Notes under the pieces: model-generated | What the model was told of the DNA's origin: nothing | What the model saw: only the letters and a program-made list of their open reading frames with translations | Databases searched by the model: none | Part shown: in pieces, positions 1 to 7,058 of the stretch | How the letters are laid out: each line of letters opens with the position of its first letter | Numbering within the stretch: position 1 is the first letter of the stretch | Translations under genes and position numbers: made by a program | Source: a bacterium | GTDB lineage: Bacteria; UBA6262 | Length of the DNA stretch: 7,585 bases | NCBI GenBank assembly: GCA_028716025.1 | Contig: JAQUQP010000086.1 | Location: 1 to 7,585 of the forward strand | Reading direction: 5' to 3'

Positions 1-21
1 ATGGCGGATGGCGGATGGCGG
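1..21 (+). repeat. Three perfect tandem copies of the heptamer ATGGCGG at the window edge
   Basis: Positions 1-7, 8-14 and 15-21 are identical ATGGCGG units, and the array may extend upstream. In the aminotransferase frame they read Gly-Gly-Trp-Arg-Met-Ala, directly before AGTIGEVG, which already matches the family. Since 7 is not a multiple of 3, each unit gained or lost would shift the frame. The array may be true coding sequence, a repeat inserted in the gene, or an assembly artefact at a contig end; the window alone cannot decide. Confidence 0.7.
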
Positions 22-614
22 GAACCATAGGAGAGGTGGGATGTTATAGCTTCTACCCAACTAAAAACCTGGGAGCTTATGGCGATGGTGGTATGCTGGT
101 GACCAATAATAAACAAACGTATCAACGACTTTTACTATTACGCGATTATGGGCGCAAGGACCGTTATGAGTTCGCCATCAAAGGGTATAATAGCCGTTTG
201 GATGAAATCCAGGCAGCTATGTTACGGGTTAAATTAAAGCACCTGGACCAATGGAATAAGGAACGGCAGCAGGTAGCTTGTCTGTATCATCGGGAAATTC
301 AGCGTGAGAATTTGTTTTTACCTCCTAAGAATCCCGGCCGGAACCATGTTTATCATTTGTTCGTGATCAGGACTCCCCAGCGTAAAAAACTGCAGGAGTA
401 CCTGTGTAAGCAAGGAATAAGTACGGCCATTCATTATCCGCTACCGATACACCTGCAGGAAGCTTATCGCGATCTGCATTATAAAAAAGGTGATTTCCCG
501 ATGGCCGAGCAAGTGGCACAGGAAGTACTCTCTTTACCTATGTTCCCGGAGCTAAAGAGCACTGAGCTCCGGTTGGTTTGCCAAAAATTGAATCATTTAA
601 AAGATAATCAGTAG
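3..614 (+). CDS. DegT/DnrJ/EryC1/StrS-family PLP-dependent sugar aminotransferase, 5'-truncated
   Basis: C-terminal part of a nucleotide-sugar aminotransferase, a cytosolic PLP enzyme that transfers an amino group (normally from glutamate) to a keto-sugar nucleotide. The motif SFYPTKNLGAYGDGG is the family signature. Its Lys (codon 63-65, residue 17 from the ATG at 15) is the expected Schiff-base lysine. Further family features are the RDYGR...GYNSRLDEIQAAML block that follows and the C-terminal GISTAIHYPLPIHLQEAY segment. Family members are usually about 360-400 residues, so roughly the first 170-180, with most of the cofactor domain, lie outside the window. The ATG at 15 is therefore not a real start: the frame is open to the edge and reads through the ATGGCGG repeats. 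The gene ends in tandem stops (TAG TAA, 612-617), 15 nt before the next gene. Sugar specificity cannot be told. Family assignment is secure; sequence before about position 21 may be an assembly-edge artefact. Confidence 0.93.
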   Translation, partial: GGWRMAGTIGEVGCYSFYPTKNLGAYGDGGMLVTNNKQTYQRLLLLRDYGRKDRYEFAIKGYNSRLDEIQAAMLRVKLKHLDQWNKERQQVACLYHREIQRENLFLPPKNPGRNHVYHLFVIRTPQRKKLQEYLCKQGISTAIHYPLPIHLQEAYRDLHYKKGDFPMAEQVAQEVLSLPMFPELKSTELRLVCQKLNHLKDNQ

Positions 615-620
615 TAAGTC

Positions 621-625
621 GGAGG
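621..625 (+). promoter_or_regulatory. Shine-Dalgarno site deciding a GTG start at 630
   Basis: GGAGG lies 4 nt upstream of the GTG at 630. No ATG with a comparable site occurs in the first codons of this frame, and the protein begins correctly for the GT9 family just after it (NILAISTTGIGN). This supports the GTG as the start codon. Confidence 0.75.
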
Positions 626-629
626 AAAA

Positions 630-1679
630 GTGCAAAAACAAGGTGTCAGGAATATTCTGGCTATTTCCACAACCGGGATCGGGAATCTCATTCTCTATAC
701 GCCGGTTTTGCGGGCGTTGCGCAGGGATTTCCCGGAAAGCCATATCGCTCTCCTGGTTGCCAGTAAGACAGCAGCAAGCTTGTTGGAAGGCTGTAAGGAA
801 ATTGACGAGATAATTATTATTAATAAAAATAAAATAAATATTTATTATTGGCTGAAAATACTGAGACATATGAGGAAATTACGGTTTGACCTGGTGATCA
901 CCTCTTTCCTGGATAAAAGTTTTAAAGTAGCTTTATTTTCCTGGCTGACCGGGGCCCGTTTACGTGTCGGTTATAAAAATAGGGTTTATGGCTGGCTTTA
1001 TTCTTGCCAGGTCCCGATCATAGAAAAGAAACATGAAATAGAATATAATCTTGATCTGCTCAGGGCTATCAGGCTGACTATCCGGCGGGCCAATGAAAAA
1101 GTGCCATTTATCTATACCACTCCCCTGGAAGAAGAATTAGCCAATGATTTTCTACTCAAAAACCATGTATCGCCTAAAGATTTATTGATCGGTGTCCATC
1201 CCGGCAGTGGTTTGTCTATCGGCTCTGCTAAACGCTGGCCCAGGGAAAAGTTTGCCCTGCTCTGTGATCATATACTAACCATCCCGAAAGCTAAAGTAAT
1301 AGTATTTGGCGGACCGGAAGAACGTTATGCCGCGGAAGAGATGGCCAAGTTCATGCGCAAGAAACCGGTAATAATAGCCGGTGATACGGATATCCGGATG
1401 ACCGCGGCATTGATCAAAAGAAGCGCTTTGTTTGTTTCCAATGATAGCGGCTTGATGCATTTGGCGACAGCGGTTAAAACCCCGGTATTGGCAATTTTCG
1501 GACCCACCCTGTGGTGGAAAAATTATCCTTGGGGTAAAAATAATATCGTGCTCAGAAAAGAAATGACTTGTTCTCCTTGTTATAATTACCAGCAAATACA
1601 ATGTAAAACACTGAAGTGCCTGGAAATGATCAAAGTTGAAGAAGCGTGGCAGAAAGTAAAGGAAATGCTGAAACAGTGA
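630..1679 (+). CDS. Glycosyltransferase family 9 (LPS heptosyltransferase-like) protein
   Basis: A 349-residue GT-B enzyme of the GT9/heptosyltransferase family, expected to act on the cytoplasmic side of the inner membrane, moving a sugar (classically ADP-heptose) to a growing surface glycan. Seen: the N-terminal Rossmann start NILAISTTGIGNLILYTP (residues 8-25), the donor-site HPGSG (190-194) followed by AKRWP (200-204), FGGPEE, and NDSGLMHLATA (271-281). At the C-terminus are four cysteines in CxxC-x7-C-x4-C spacing (C314, C317, C325, C330). Oddity: the residue corresponding to the catalytic Asp13 of E. coli WaaC (in GD) is Asn19 here (GN, codon 684-686). The second GT9 in this window keeps Asp. 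The GTG start is supported by GGAGG, and the stop overlaps the next gene's likely start (GTGA). Family assignment is strong; that the donor is heptose is inference and may be wrong. Confidence 0.93.
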   Translation: MQKQGVRNILAISTTGIGNLILYTPVLRALRRDFPESHIALLVASKTAASLLEGCKEIDEIIIINKNKINIYYWLKILRHMRKLRFDLVITSFLDKSFKVALFSWLTGARLRVGYKNRVYGWLYSCQVPIIEKKHEIEYNLDLLRAIRLTIRRANEKVPFIYTTPLEEELANDFLLKNHVSPKDLLIGVHPGSGLSIGSAKRWPREKFALLCDHILTIPKAKVIVFGGPEERYAAEEMAKFMRKKPVIIAGDTDIRMTAALIKRSALFVSNDSGLMHLATAVKTPVLAIFGPTLWWKNYPWGKNNIVLRKEMTCSPCYNYQQIQCKTLKCLEMIKVEEAWQKVKEMLKQ

Positions 1680-3241
1680 AAAAAAAGATTATCCTGGCCA
1701 TAGTATTTATCATCTTCGCGTTTTTGCGGATCATCCATCTTCCTGCTGATGCTCCTACGGCTTTAAGCTGGGGGAGAGGACCGTTCACGGATGAAGGATT
1801 CTACGCCCATAATGCCAGGAATAAGGTACTATTTGATAGCTGGTCCATGGATGATTATAATTATCACTTCGTCAGCCCGGTCATGGGAGTATTGAATTTT
1901 ATTGCTTTTAAAACTATGGGAGTAAAATACAGCAGTATTCGCCTGGTCGCTGTTTTTTTTAGTTGTTTGACCATGTTTCTGGTTTTCGTTTTAGTAAAAA
2001 GAAAGTATGACGAAGATACCGCCGTATTGAGCGGTTTTTTTATGAGTTTTGCTTATTTCGGTATTATGTATCATCGTCTTTTTATCAGCGAAATACCCAT
2101 GTTGTTTTTCCTCATGTTTACTCTTTATTTCCTGGATCAGGGAAAAAAAAGAGACTATTTTATGGCCGGTATATGTTTTCTGCTGGCTCTATTGGCTAAA
2201 TCCCTGGCCTTGCATTTTATAGCGGTAATCGCCTGGATACTATGGCAGCAGAGACAAAATGGGTTCTGGCAAAAAGCAAGGTGGTTTTTTACAGGAGCAA
2301 TAACGATAGCAGTGGTCTGGCTGGTCTTCCTGGTCTGGCCTGACCCTGAAAAGTTTTTTAGTTTTTACCGGATTTTCGTAGCCAGAATAAGTCCTAAGTA
2401 TCTACACCAGGTTTACAAAGTCTTTAATGCTGAATATTTTGCGTATGTGCCGGTGTTGACCGCTCTGGCACTGGTGGCCGTGCGCTGGCATCAAAGTTTT
2501 GGAGATTTGGAAAAACTGGCCGGGGTCTGGCTGGCTGCCGGTATAGCATTCTTAATGCTGTTTTCCTATACTACGACTGCCTACTACCTGATCCTGTTCA
2601 TACCTACGGTAATCCTGGTTTGCGGTTTCATATATAAGGTCCGGCATAGGGCATTGGCCCAGAGATCAAGTCCTTTCTGGTTTAACGCGATCTGGCTGTT
2701 CTGCGGTTATTTTATTTTCCGGTATATAGTGTTATTTTATTTTCGCGATATATTTTTCCAATCCCTGGCCGCTAAATTAGCGCTGGAAGTAATTACGGTC
2801 TTGATCGTAGCCGGGTTATGGCGCTTCAGCAGCCGATTGGCATATTATCAATGGCGCCTGGTAATAACAGGCACGATCGTATTATTCTTGCTAATAGATT
2901 TTGCGCCTTATTTGCAATGGGTTGTGGCGCCTCATTATGTAGTACAGGACACTATGCGCGACCTGCAGTCAAAAATACCGCAGGGGACAGTGGCCGGACC
3001 CTGGGCTCCCACTCTGTGCCTGGAAACCAGTTTAAGGGAATTCCCTTTTGGGGAAACAGTGGTAAATGCCGGGAGACTCAAGGAAAAAACATCTTTAACC
3101 CATCTTCTCCTGGAAAGAAGGGAAGAAGAACTGGGTTTCATCCGGCAAAATTATCCAGCTTTATTAGCGCGCTCGACAATAGTAGCTACTTATTTTGTTG
3201 ATAATAAAATCATTGATCTATGGAAGCTGGCTCATGATTAA
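1676..3241 (+). CDS. Polytopic GT-C glycosyltransferase (PMT/ArnT-like, GT39/GT83 type)
   Basis: A multi-spanning inner-membrane glycosyltransferase of the dolichyl-phosphate-mannose mannosyltransferase/ArnT type. Such enzymes use a polyprenyl-phosphate-linked sugar and act at the periplasmic face. Seen from the GTG at 1676 (521 residues): a basic start and first membrane helix (residues 1-22), then a first loop with the acidic pair in FTDEGFYAHNA (D39, E40), where GT-C enzymes carry their catalytic acid. A second acidic loop motif follows, HRLFISEIPM (E139). At least ten hydrophobic segments are present, and a soluble tail of about 100 residues starts near YVVQDTMRDLQ. An in-frame GTG at 1646 would add ten hydrophilic residues, but 1676 gives the common 4-nt stop/start overlap (GTGA) with the upstream GT9 and puts the basic KKK run at the terminus. 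Neither start has a perfect Shine-Dalgarno site (AAAGGA lies 13 nt before 1676). Acceptor and sugar are unknown. Confidence 0.9.
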   Translation: MKKKIILAIVFIIFAFLRIIHLPADAPTALSWGRGPFTDEGFYAHNARNKVLFDSWSMDDYNYHFVSPVMGVLNFIAFKTMGVKYSSIRLVAVFFSCLTMFLVFVLVKRKYDEDTAVLSGFFMSFAYFGIMYHRLFISEIPMLFFLMFTLYFLDQGKKRDYFMAGICFLLALLAKSLALHFIAVIAWILWQQRQNGFWQKARWFFTGAITIAVVWLVFLVWPDPEKFFSFYRIFVARISPKYLHQVYKVFNAEYFAYVPVLTALALVAVRWHQSFGDLEKLAGVWLAAGIAFLMLFSYTTTAYYLILFIPTVILVCGFIYKVRHRALAQRSSPFWFNAIWLFCGYFIFRYIVLFYFRDIFFQSLAAKLALEVITVLIVAGLWRFSSRLAYYQWRLVITGTIVLFLLIDFAPYLQWVVAPHYVVQDTMRDLQSKIPQGTVAGPWAPTLCLETSLREFPFGETVVNAGRLKEKTSLTHLLLERREEELGFIRQNYPALLARSTIVATYFVDNKIIDLWKLAHD

Positions 3242-4412
3242 GAATGAAAATATTATTTGCATATCCAGCGCAGACTGGGATAATCCCTACTGGGTAAACC
3301 AGCAGCATATTATGTCCCGGTTTTCCCGGCAAAACAAGGTCCTATACATCGAATCTATGGGCCTGCGCCGGCCGGTATTGCAAAGCAAGGACATGAAAAG
3401 AATAGGACGCCGGCTGAAACGTTTTTTGCAAGGCCCGATCAAAATTAGCGAGAATCTTTATACTTATTCACCACTCTTATTGCCATTCTACAAGTTTGAC
3501 TTTATCCGATTGTTAAATCACAAAATCATGTTGGTCACCTTGCGCCGGCTGATAAAACAACTATCCCTGACCAACCCGGTATTATGGTCGTATGTCCCGA
3601 ATACTGTCAATTTTAAGGGTAAATTAGGGGAAAAATTGCTGGTCTATCATTGTGTTGATGAAATCGCGGCTAATCCTTTGATCCCCGGTAGAGTTATTCT
3701 GGATCTGGAAAAGAGAATGCTGGCAACAGCGGATCTTACCTTGGTTACTTCTCCGGAATTGTACGCGGCTAAAAAACCATTGGCCCGGGAGATCCATTAT
3801 TTGCCCAACGTAGCTGATGTGGAACATGTATTAAGGATCCAGGATCCCAATTTGGAAATTCCGGCAGACTTGGCCGGTATAGGCCATCCTATCCTGGGTT
3901 TTATCGGGGCGGTTTCAAATTACAAACTTGATTTTGAATTATTGATGACGATAGCGCGCGCCAAACCGGCGTGGCATATTGTCTTGATCGGCGCAGTGGG
4001 TGAAGGGGAAAAAGCCACCGGGATCTCCCAGCTCCAAAAAATACCTAATATCCATATTCTGGGCGGGCGACCCTATGCCAAACTGCCGAATTATTTAAAA
4101 GGTTTTGATATTTGCCTTTTACCGAACAAATTGAACGAATATACCCGCAATATGTTCCCAATGAAATTTTTTGAATACCTGGCCAGTGGCCGTCCGGTGG
4201 TCAGCACAGCGCTTCCTTCGTTGAAAGAATTTAAGGATTATTTTTACCAGGCTGGCACCCCGGGAGAATTTATCAGGGATGTTGAGATCGCCTTGGCAGA
4301 GGAAGCCTCAAATAAGGGGAAAAGAATTGCTTTAGCTAAAAAATACAGCTGGACTAATAGGATGGAAGAAATCTCGCAATTACTGGAAGAAAAACTTCTA
4401 ATTCAAAACTGA
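3234..4412 (+). CDS. GT-B fold glycosyltransferase, TuaH-like (group 1/GT4-like)
   Basis: A 392-residue soluble glycosyltransferase without membrane helices, probably adding one sugar to a lipid-linked glycan on the cytoplasmic face. Seen: an N-terminal ICISSADWDNPYWVNQQH block (residues 7-24), as in teichuronic-acid TuaH-like transferases. The mid-protein segment YHCVDE (H139-E143) precedes LEKRMLATADLTLVTSPEL, the usual membrane-proximal 'who is the GT' region of this group. The C-terminal nucleotide-sugar domain contains LGFIGAVSNYKLD and MKFFEYLASGRPVVST, with E314 as the conserved Glu. The first Glu of the classic EX7E pattern is not present at the expected spacing, which is normal for this subgroup. 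The ATG at 3234 is preferred to the TTG at 3195: it overlaps the preceding stop by 8 nt, has GGAAG shortly upstream, and removes 13 residues not fitting the family start. Linkage and donor are not predictable from sequence. Confidence 0.9.
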   Translation: MIKNENIICISSADWDNPYWVNQQHIMSRFSRQNKVLYIESMGLRRPVLQSKDMKRIGRRLKRFLQGPIKISENLYTYSPLLLPFYKFDFIRLLNHKIMLVTLRRLIKQLSLTNPVLWSYVPNTVNFKGKLGEKLLVYHCVDEIAANPLIPGRVILDLEKRMLATADLTLVTSPELYAAKKPLAREIHYLPNVADVEHVLRIQDPNLEIPADLAGIGHPILGFIGAVSNYKLDFELLMTIARAKPAWHIVLIGAVGEGEKATGISQLQKIPNIHILGGRPYAKLPNYLKGFDICLLPNKLNEYTRNMFPMKFFEYLASGRPVVSTALPSLKEFKDYFYQAGTPGEFIRDVEIALAEEASNKGKRIALAKKYSWTNRMEEISQLLEEKLLIQN

Positions 4413-4425
4413 TTTTAGGTATTTT

Positions 4426-5562
4426 ATGCGCGGTAATAAACTATTTAAATTCATAGACAACTATGTCGGTAAAACCTTGCTGTTTATTTTTGGCCGGATG
4501 TTCAGGCAAAAGATACAACTGGCCTCGATCCGCTATCAACCTGAAAGGATCCTGCTGATCAAGCTTTCAGCCATGGGTGATACGATATTAATGACCCCGG
4601 CTATCCGTAACCTGAGGCAAGCCTATCCCAAAGCGGTCATTAAAATGATCGTGACTAAAGTTAACCAGGAGGTACTGGCTGATTGTCCTTATCTTGATGG
4701 CCTGATCCTGCTGGACTTGGAAAGGTTAGTAAAAAAACCCTGGCTGAGTTGGCGGTTTATCAGGTCATTAAGAAGAGAGTATTTTGACTTGGCCATTGAT
4801 TTTGACCAATGGTTGAGGATTTCACCCTTGCTGGCTTTTTTATCCGGAGCCGAACAGAGGATCGGATTCCAGACCCCGAACCAGCATCGTGATCAAACTT
4901 ATACCAAAAGGGTAGTCCATGATCCTGACAAACATGAAGTGGAATGTTTCCTTGACCTTTTGCGGGTGCTCGATATCCAGATCAATGCTAAAGATCCTGA
5001 ATTATGGGTACAAAGATCGACAGTGATACAAGTCAATAAAAAGCTGGTTGATTGGGGGCTAATAAAGGGAGAGACCATGATCGGCATCCATCCCGGCTGT
5101 GGCCGTCATGGATTCCCCCGGCAATGGCCGGCACAGAACTATATTGAATTGATCAATATATTGCAAAAAGAGCAGCGGGGCAATATCGTTTTGACCGGGG
5201 GCTTCCAGGAAAAAGCACTAGTGGCTGGTATTGCCGCTAAACTGGACATCGAACCAGTGGTCGCGGTGGATTTGGATTTAGCAGAAACTATCGCCCTGAT
5301 CAAGAAGTTTAAAGTCTTGATCTGCGGTAACACAGGCGTAATGCATATTGCCACTGCCGTAAAAACCCCGGTCGTGGCTCTCCATGGTCCGACCGATCCG
5401 CGAAAATGGGGGCCTTGGGGTGAAAACCACACCATCCTGACAGCCCATAAAGATTGCAGTCCCTGTCTTTATCTGGGATTTGAATATGCCTGCCATGACT
5501 ATCAGTGCATGAACAGCATTAGTGTCTCCGAAGTATACCAGGCATTAATAAAATATTTGTAG
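4426..5562 (+). CDS. Second glycosyltransferase family 9 (heptosyltransferase-like) protein with N-terminal membrane-proximal extension
   Basis: A 378-residue GT9 enzyme, paralogous to the product of 630-1679. The core begins at RILLIKLSAMGDTIL (residues 41-55) with Asp52 where E. coli WaaC has its catalytic Asp13. Donor-site motifs are HPGCG (222-226), RQWP in place of the more usual KRWP, LTGGFQEKAL, and GNTGVMHIATA, in which Asn302 stands where many family members have Asp. Four C-terminal cysteines (C344, C347, C356, C361) repeat the pattern of the first GT9 with one extra residue in the middle spacer. About 40 residues precede the core (KFIDNYVGKTLLFIFGRMF, then basic residues), a hydrophobic/basic stretch that could hold the protein at the membrane; the first paralogue lacks it. 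The ATG start lies 13 nt after the preceding stop, with only a weak TAGG upstream, suggesting translational coupling. Heptose as the donor is unproven. Confidence 0.93.
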   Translation: MRGNKLFKFIDNYVGKTLLFIFGRMFRQKIQLASIRYQPERILLIKLSAMGDTILMTPAIRNLRQAYPKAVIKMIVTKVNQEVLADCPYLDGLILLDLERLVKKPWLSWRFIRSLRREYFDLAIDFDQWLRISPLLAFLSGAEQRIGFQTPNQHRDQTYTKRVVHDPDKHEVECFLDLLRVLDIQINAKDPELWVQRSTVIQVNKKLVDWGLIKGETMIGIHPGCGRHGFPRQWPAQNYIELINILQKEQRGNIVLTGGFQEKALVAGIAAKLDIEPVVAVDLDLAETIALIKKFKVLICGNTGVMHIATAVKTPVVALHGPTDPRKWGPWGENHTILTAHKDCSPCLYLGFEYACHDYQCMNSISVSEVYQALIKYL

Positions 5563-5624
5563 ATTTTTGAAGTTAGTTTTGCTACTATAAGATATTAGTT
5601 TACATAATTAGATAAGGAGTCAGC
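5563..5624 (+). promoter_or_regulatory. 62-nt AT-rich gap with a strong Shine-Dalgarno and a possible weak promoter
   Basis: This is the first real gap in the gene chain. AAGGAG at 5614-5619, 5 nt before the ATG at 5625, is the best ribosome binding site in the window. Upstream, TTGAAG (5567-5572) with TAAGAT (5588-5593, 15-nt spacer), or TTGCTA (5579-5584) with CATAAT (5603-5608, 18-nt spacer), resemble sigma-70 boxes. The first has a poor spacer and the second would put the transcript start inside the Shine-Dalgarno. A separate promoter for the downstream gene is possible but weakly supported. Confidence 0.3.
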
Positions 5625-7052
5625 ATGACTGGAAGAAAATTACATATTTATTTCAGAATTCTGTCGCTTTTAGGCGATATTATCGTTATAAACTTGGCTT
5701 TTTATCTGGCCTACTGGATCAGATTTTATTCCGGCTTAATGGTAACCGATAAGGGGATACCTCCATTAACCCTTTATACGCAGGCTTTTGGTATAATCAC
5801 TTTGGTTTCCTTGATCGTATTCAAAATTTCTGATCTATATGACCTAAAAGATAATTTTCGCCTCGAAGAATTTCCCCGGATCTTGCAAGCAGTGACTTTA
5901 ACAGCCGTAGCCGTCATGGCGATAACTTTTCTTTACCGGCAATTTACTTTTTCACGCATCGTGATTTTTTTAGGTTGGTTCCTTAATATCCTGTTGGTTT
6001 CTGGCTGGCGGTTTGGTTTTTATCGCCTAAGAAAATATTTGCGGGCCAGGATCCATGATTTTCGCCGGGTACTGATCGTGGGTACAGGCAAACTGGCGCT
6101 GGAACTCTATCAAGCTGGCCAGAGCGACGAAAACCAGAATTTTCAGATACTAGGCTTGATCAATTGCGCTGAAGATGAGCGCAAAGATTGGCCGGAATTT
6201 AAAGGTGTACGTGTTTATAATGGTATTGATTCTACCATGTCAGCCATAGAAGAATTAAAGATCAATCAAATAGTGATGACGACCTTACCAGAGGCCCGGA
6301 GCCAAATGCTGGATATTATCATTGAATGCGAGAGAAGTAACATAGAATTCAAGATTATACCCGACATACTGGAAATAATCACTACCCGTAGCCAAATAGA
6401 CCAATATCTTGGCTTGCCGGTCCTATCTTTGAAACCAATCCAGCTGTCTGGCTTTAATGTCATTTTCAAAAGAATTTTTGATATATTCTTATCTTTCATG
6501 GTGTTGATCATTATTGCCATTCCCTTATTTATAATCGCGCTGTTGATCAAACTGGATTCACCCGGGCCGGTGTTCTATAAACATCAACGGATGGGATATA
6601 AAGGCCGGAAATTCAATTTCCTTAAATTTCGCAGCATGGTACAGGACGCCGATGATAAGCTAAAAGAAGTTATCCATATGAACGACCGCCAGGGACCGGT
6701 GTTTAAAATGAAAAATGATCCCCGGATCACTAAAATTGGCAAATTCCTCCGGCATTACAGTTTGGATGAATTGCCGCAATTCATCAATGTGCTCAAAGGG
6801 GATATGAGTATAGTCGGTCCCCGGCCCCAGGTTCTTTGGGAAGCCGCCCTTTATGATGAATGGGCTAAAAGACGGTTGATGGTATTGCCGGGGATAACCG
6901 GATTGTGGCAGGTGAGTGGCCGTTCCAATTTGAGCTTTGAAGAAATGATCAAGCTGGATATTTATTATATCGAGAACTGGTCATTATGGCTGGATATAGT
7001 GATTATTTTACAGACTGTGCCGACAGTGCTTTTTGCCAAAGGGGCATATTAA
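5625..7052 (+). CDS. Undecaprenyl-phosphate sugar phosphotransferase (polyprenyl glycosylphosphotransferase, WbaP/WcaJ type)
   Basis: The initiating phosphoglycosyltransferase: it moves a sugar-1-phosphate from a nucleotide sugar to undecaprenyl phosphate in the inner membrane, starting the repeat unit of an O-antigen, capsule or exopolysaccharide. The 475-residue length and architecture match full-length family members. There are four N-terminal membrane helices (roughly residues 10-30, 50-68, 85-103, 108-126), a CoA-binding-like Rossmann domain with VLIVGTGKLA (149-158), then the bacterial sugar transferase domain from KRIFD (282). That domain carries a hydrophobic re-entrant segment (about 286-308), SPGPVFYKHQRMG (312-324), KFRSM (334-338), the catalytic Asp-Glu pair in SLDELPQ (D381, E382), GPRPQ (398-402) and the GITGLWQVSGRS motif. 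The family-typical C-terminus FAKGAY is intact. All key residues are present, so it should be active. Sugar identity (Gal, Glc, a diamino sugar or other) cannot be read from sequence. Confidence 0.96.
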   Translation: MTGRKLHIYFRILSLLGDIIVINLAFYLAYWIRFYSGLMVTDKGIPPLTLYTQAFGIITLVSLIVFKISDLYDLKDNFRLEEFPRILQAVTLTAVAVMAITFLYRQFTFSRIVIFLGWFLNILLVSGWRFGFYRLRKYLRARIHDFRRVLIVGTGKLALELYQAGQSDENQNFQILGLINCAEDERKDWPEFKGVRVYNGIDSTMSAIEELKINQIVMTTLPEARSQMLDIIIECERSNIEFKIIPDILEIITTRSQIDQYLGLPVLSLKPIQLSGFNVIFKRIFDIFLSFMVLIIIAIPLFIIALLIKLDSPGPVFYKHQRMGYKGRKFNFLKFRSMVQDADDKLKEVIHMNDRQGPVFKMKNDPRITKIGKFLRHYSLDELPQFINVLKGDMSIVGPRPQVLWEAALYDEWAKRRLMVLPGITGLWQVSGRSNLSFEEMIKLDIYYIENWSLWLDIVIILQTVPTVLFAKGAY

Positions 7053-7058
7053 AATACT

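Noticed and set aside
597..869. Open frame on the minus strand opposite the start of the first GT9 gene
   Set aside because: It lies against a gene with clear family motifs, has no recognisable domain and no convincing ribosome site. The same holds for minus-strand frames at 1275-1601, 3624-3827, 5139-5435, 5278-5496, 6266-6550 and 7373-7570.
1953..2150. Homopolymer tracts (T8 at 1953-1960, T7 near 2035-2041, A8 at 2143-2150) as phase-variation switches in the GT-C gene
   Set aside because: The frame is intact through all of them, and such runs are expected in Phe/Lys-rich membrane protein genes of this base composition. No evidence of variability can be seen in a single sequence.
2818..3201. 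Plus-strand frame overlapping the tail of the GT-C gene
   Set aside because: It is out of frame with a well-supported membrane protein, shows no domain or compositional logic, and is best explained as a shadow frame.
3195..3233. Upstream TTG start for the GT-B glycosyltransferase
   Set aside because: It has no Shine-Dalgarno, adds 13 residues that do not fit the family start, and increases the overlap with the GT-C gene to 47 nt; the ATG at 3234 is better.
630..5562. Naming the GT9 genes waaC/waaF (rfaC/rfaF)
   Set aside because: The family is clear, but active-site variants and the non-core-LPS context do not allow a specific heptosyltransferase I or II assignment.
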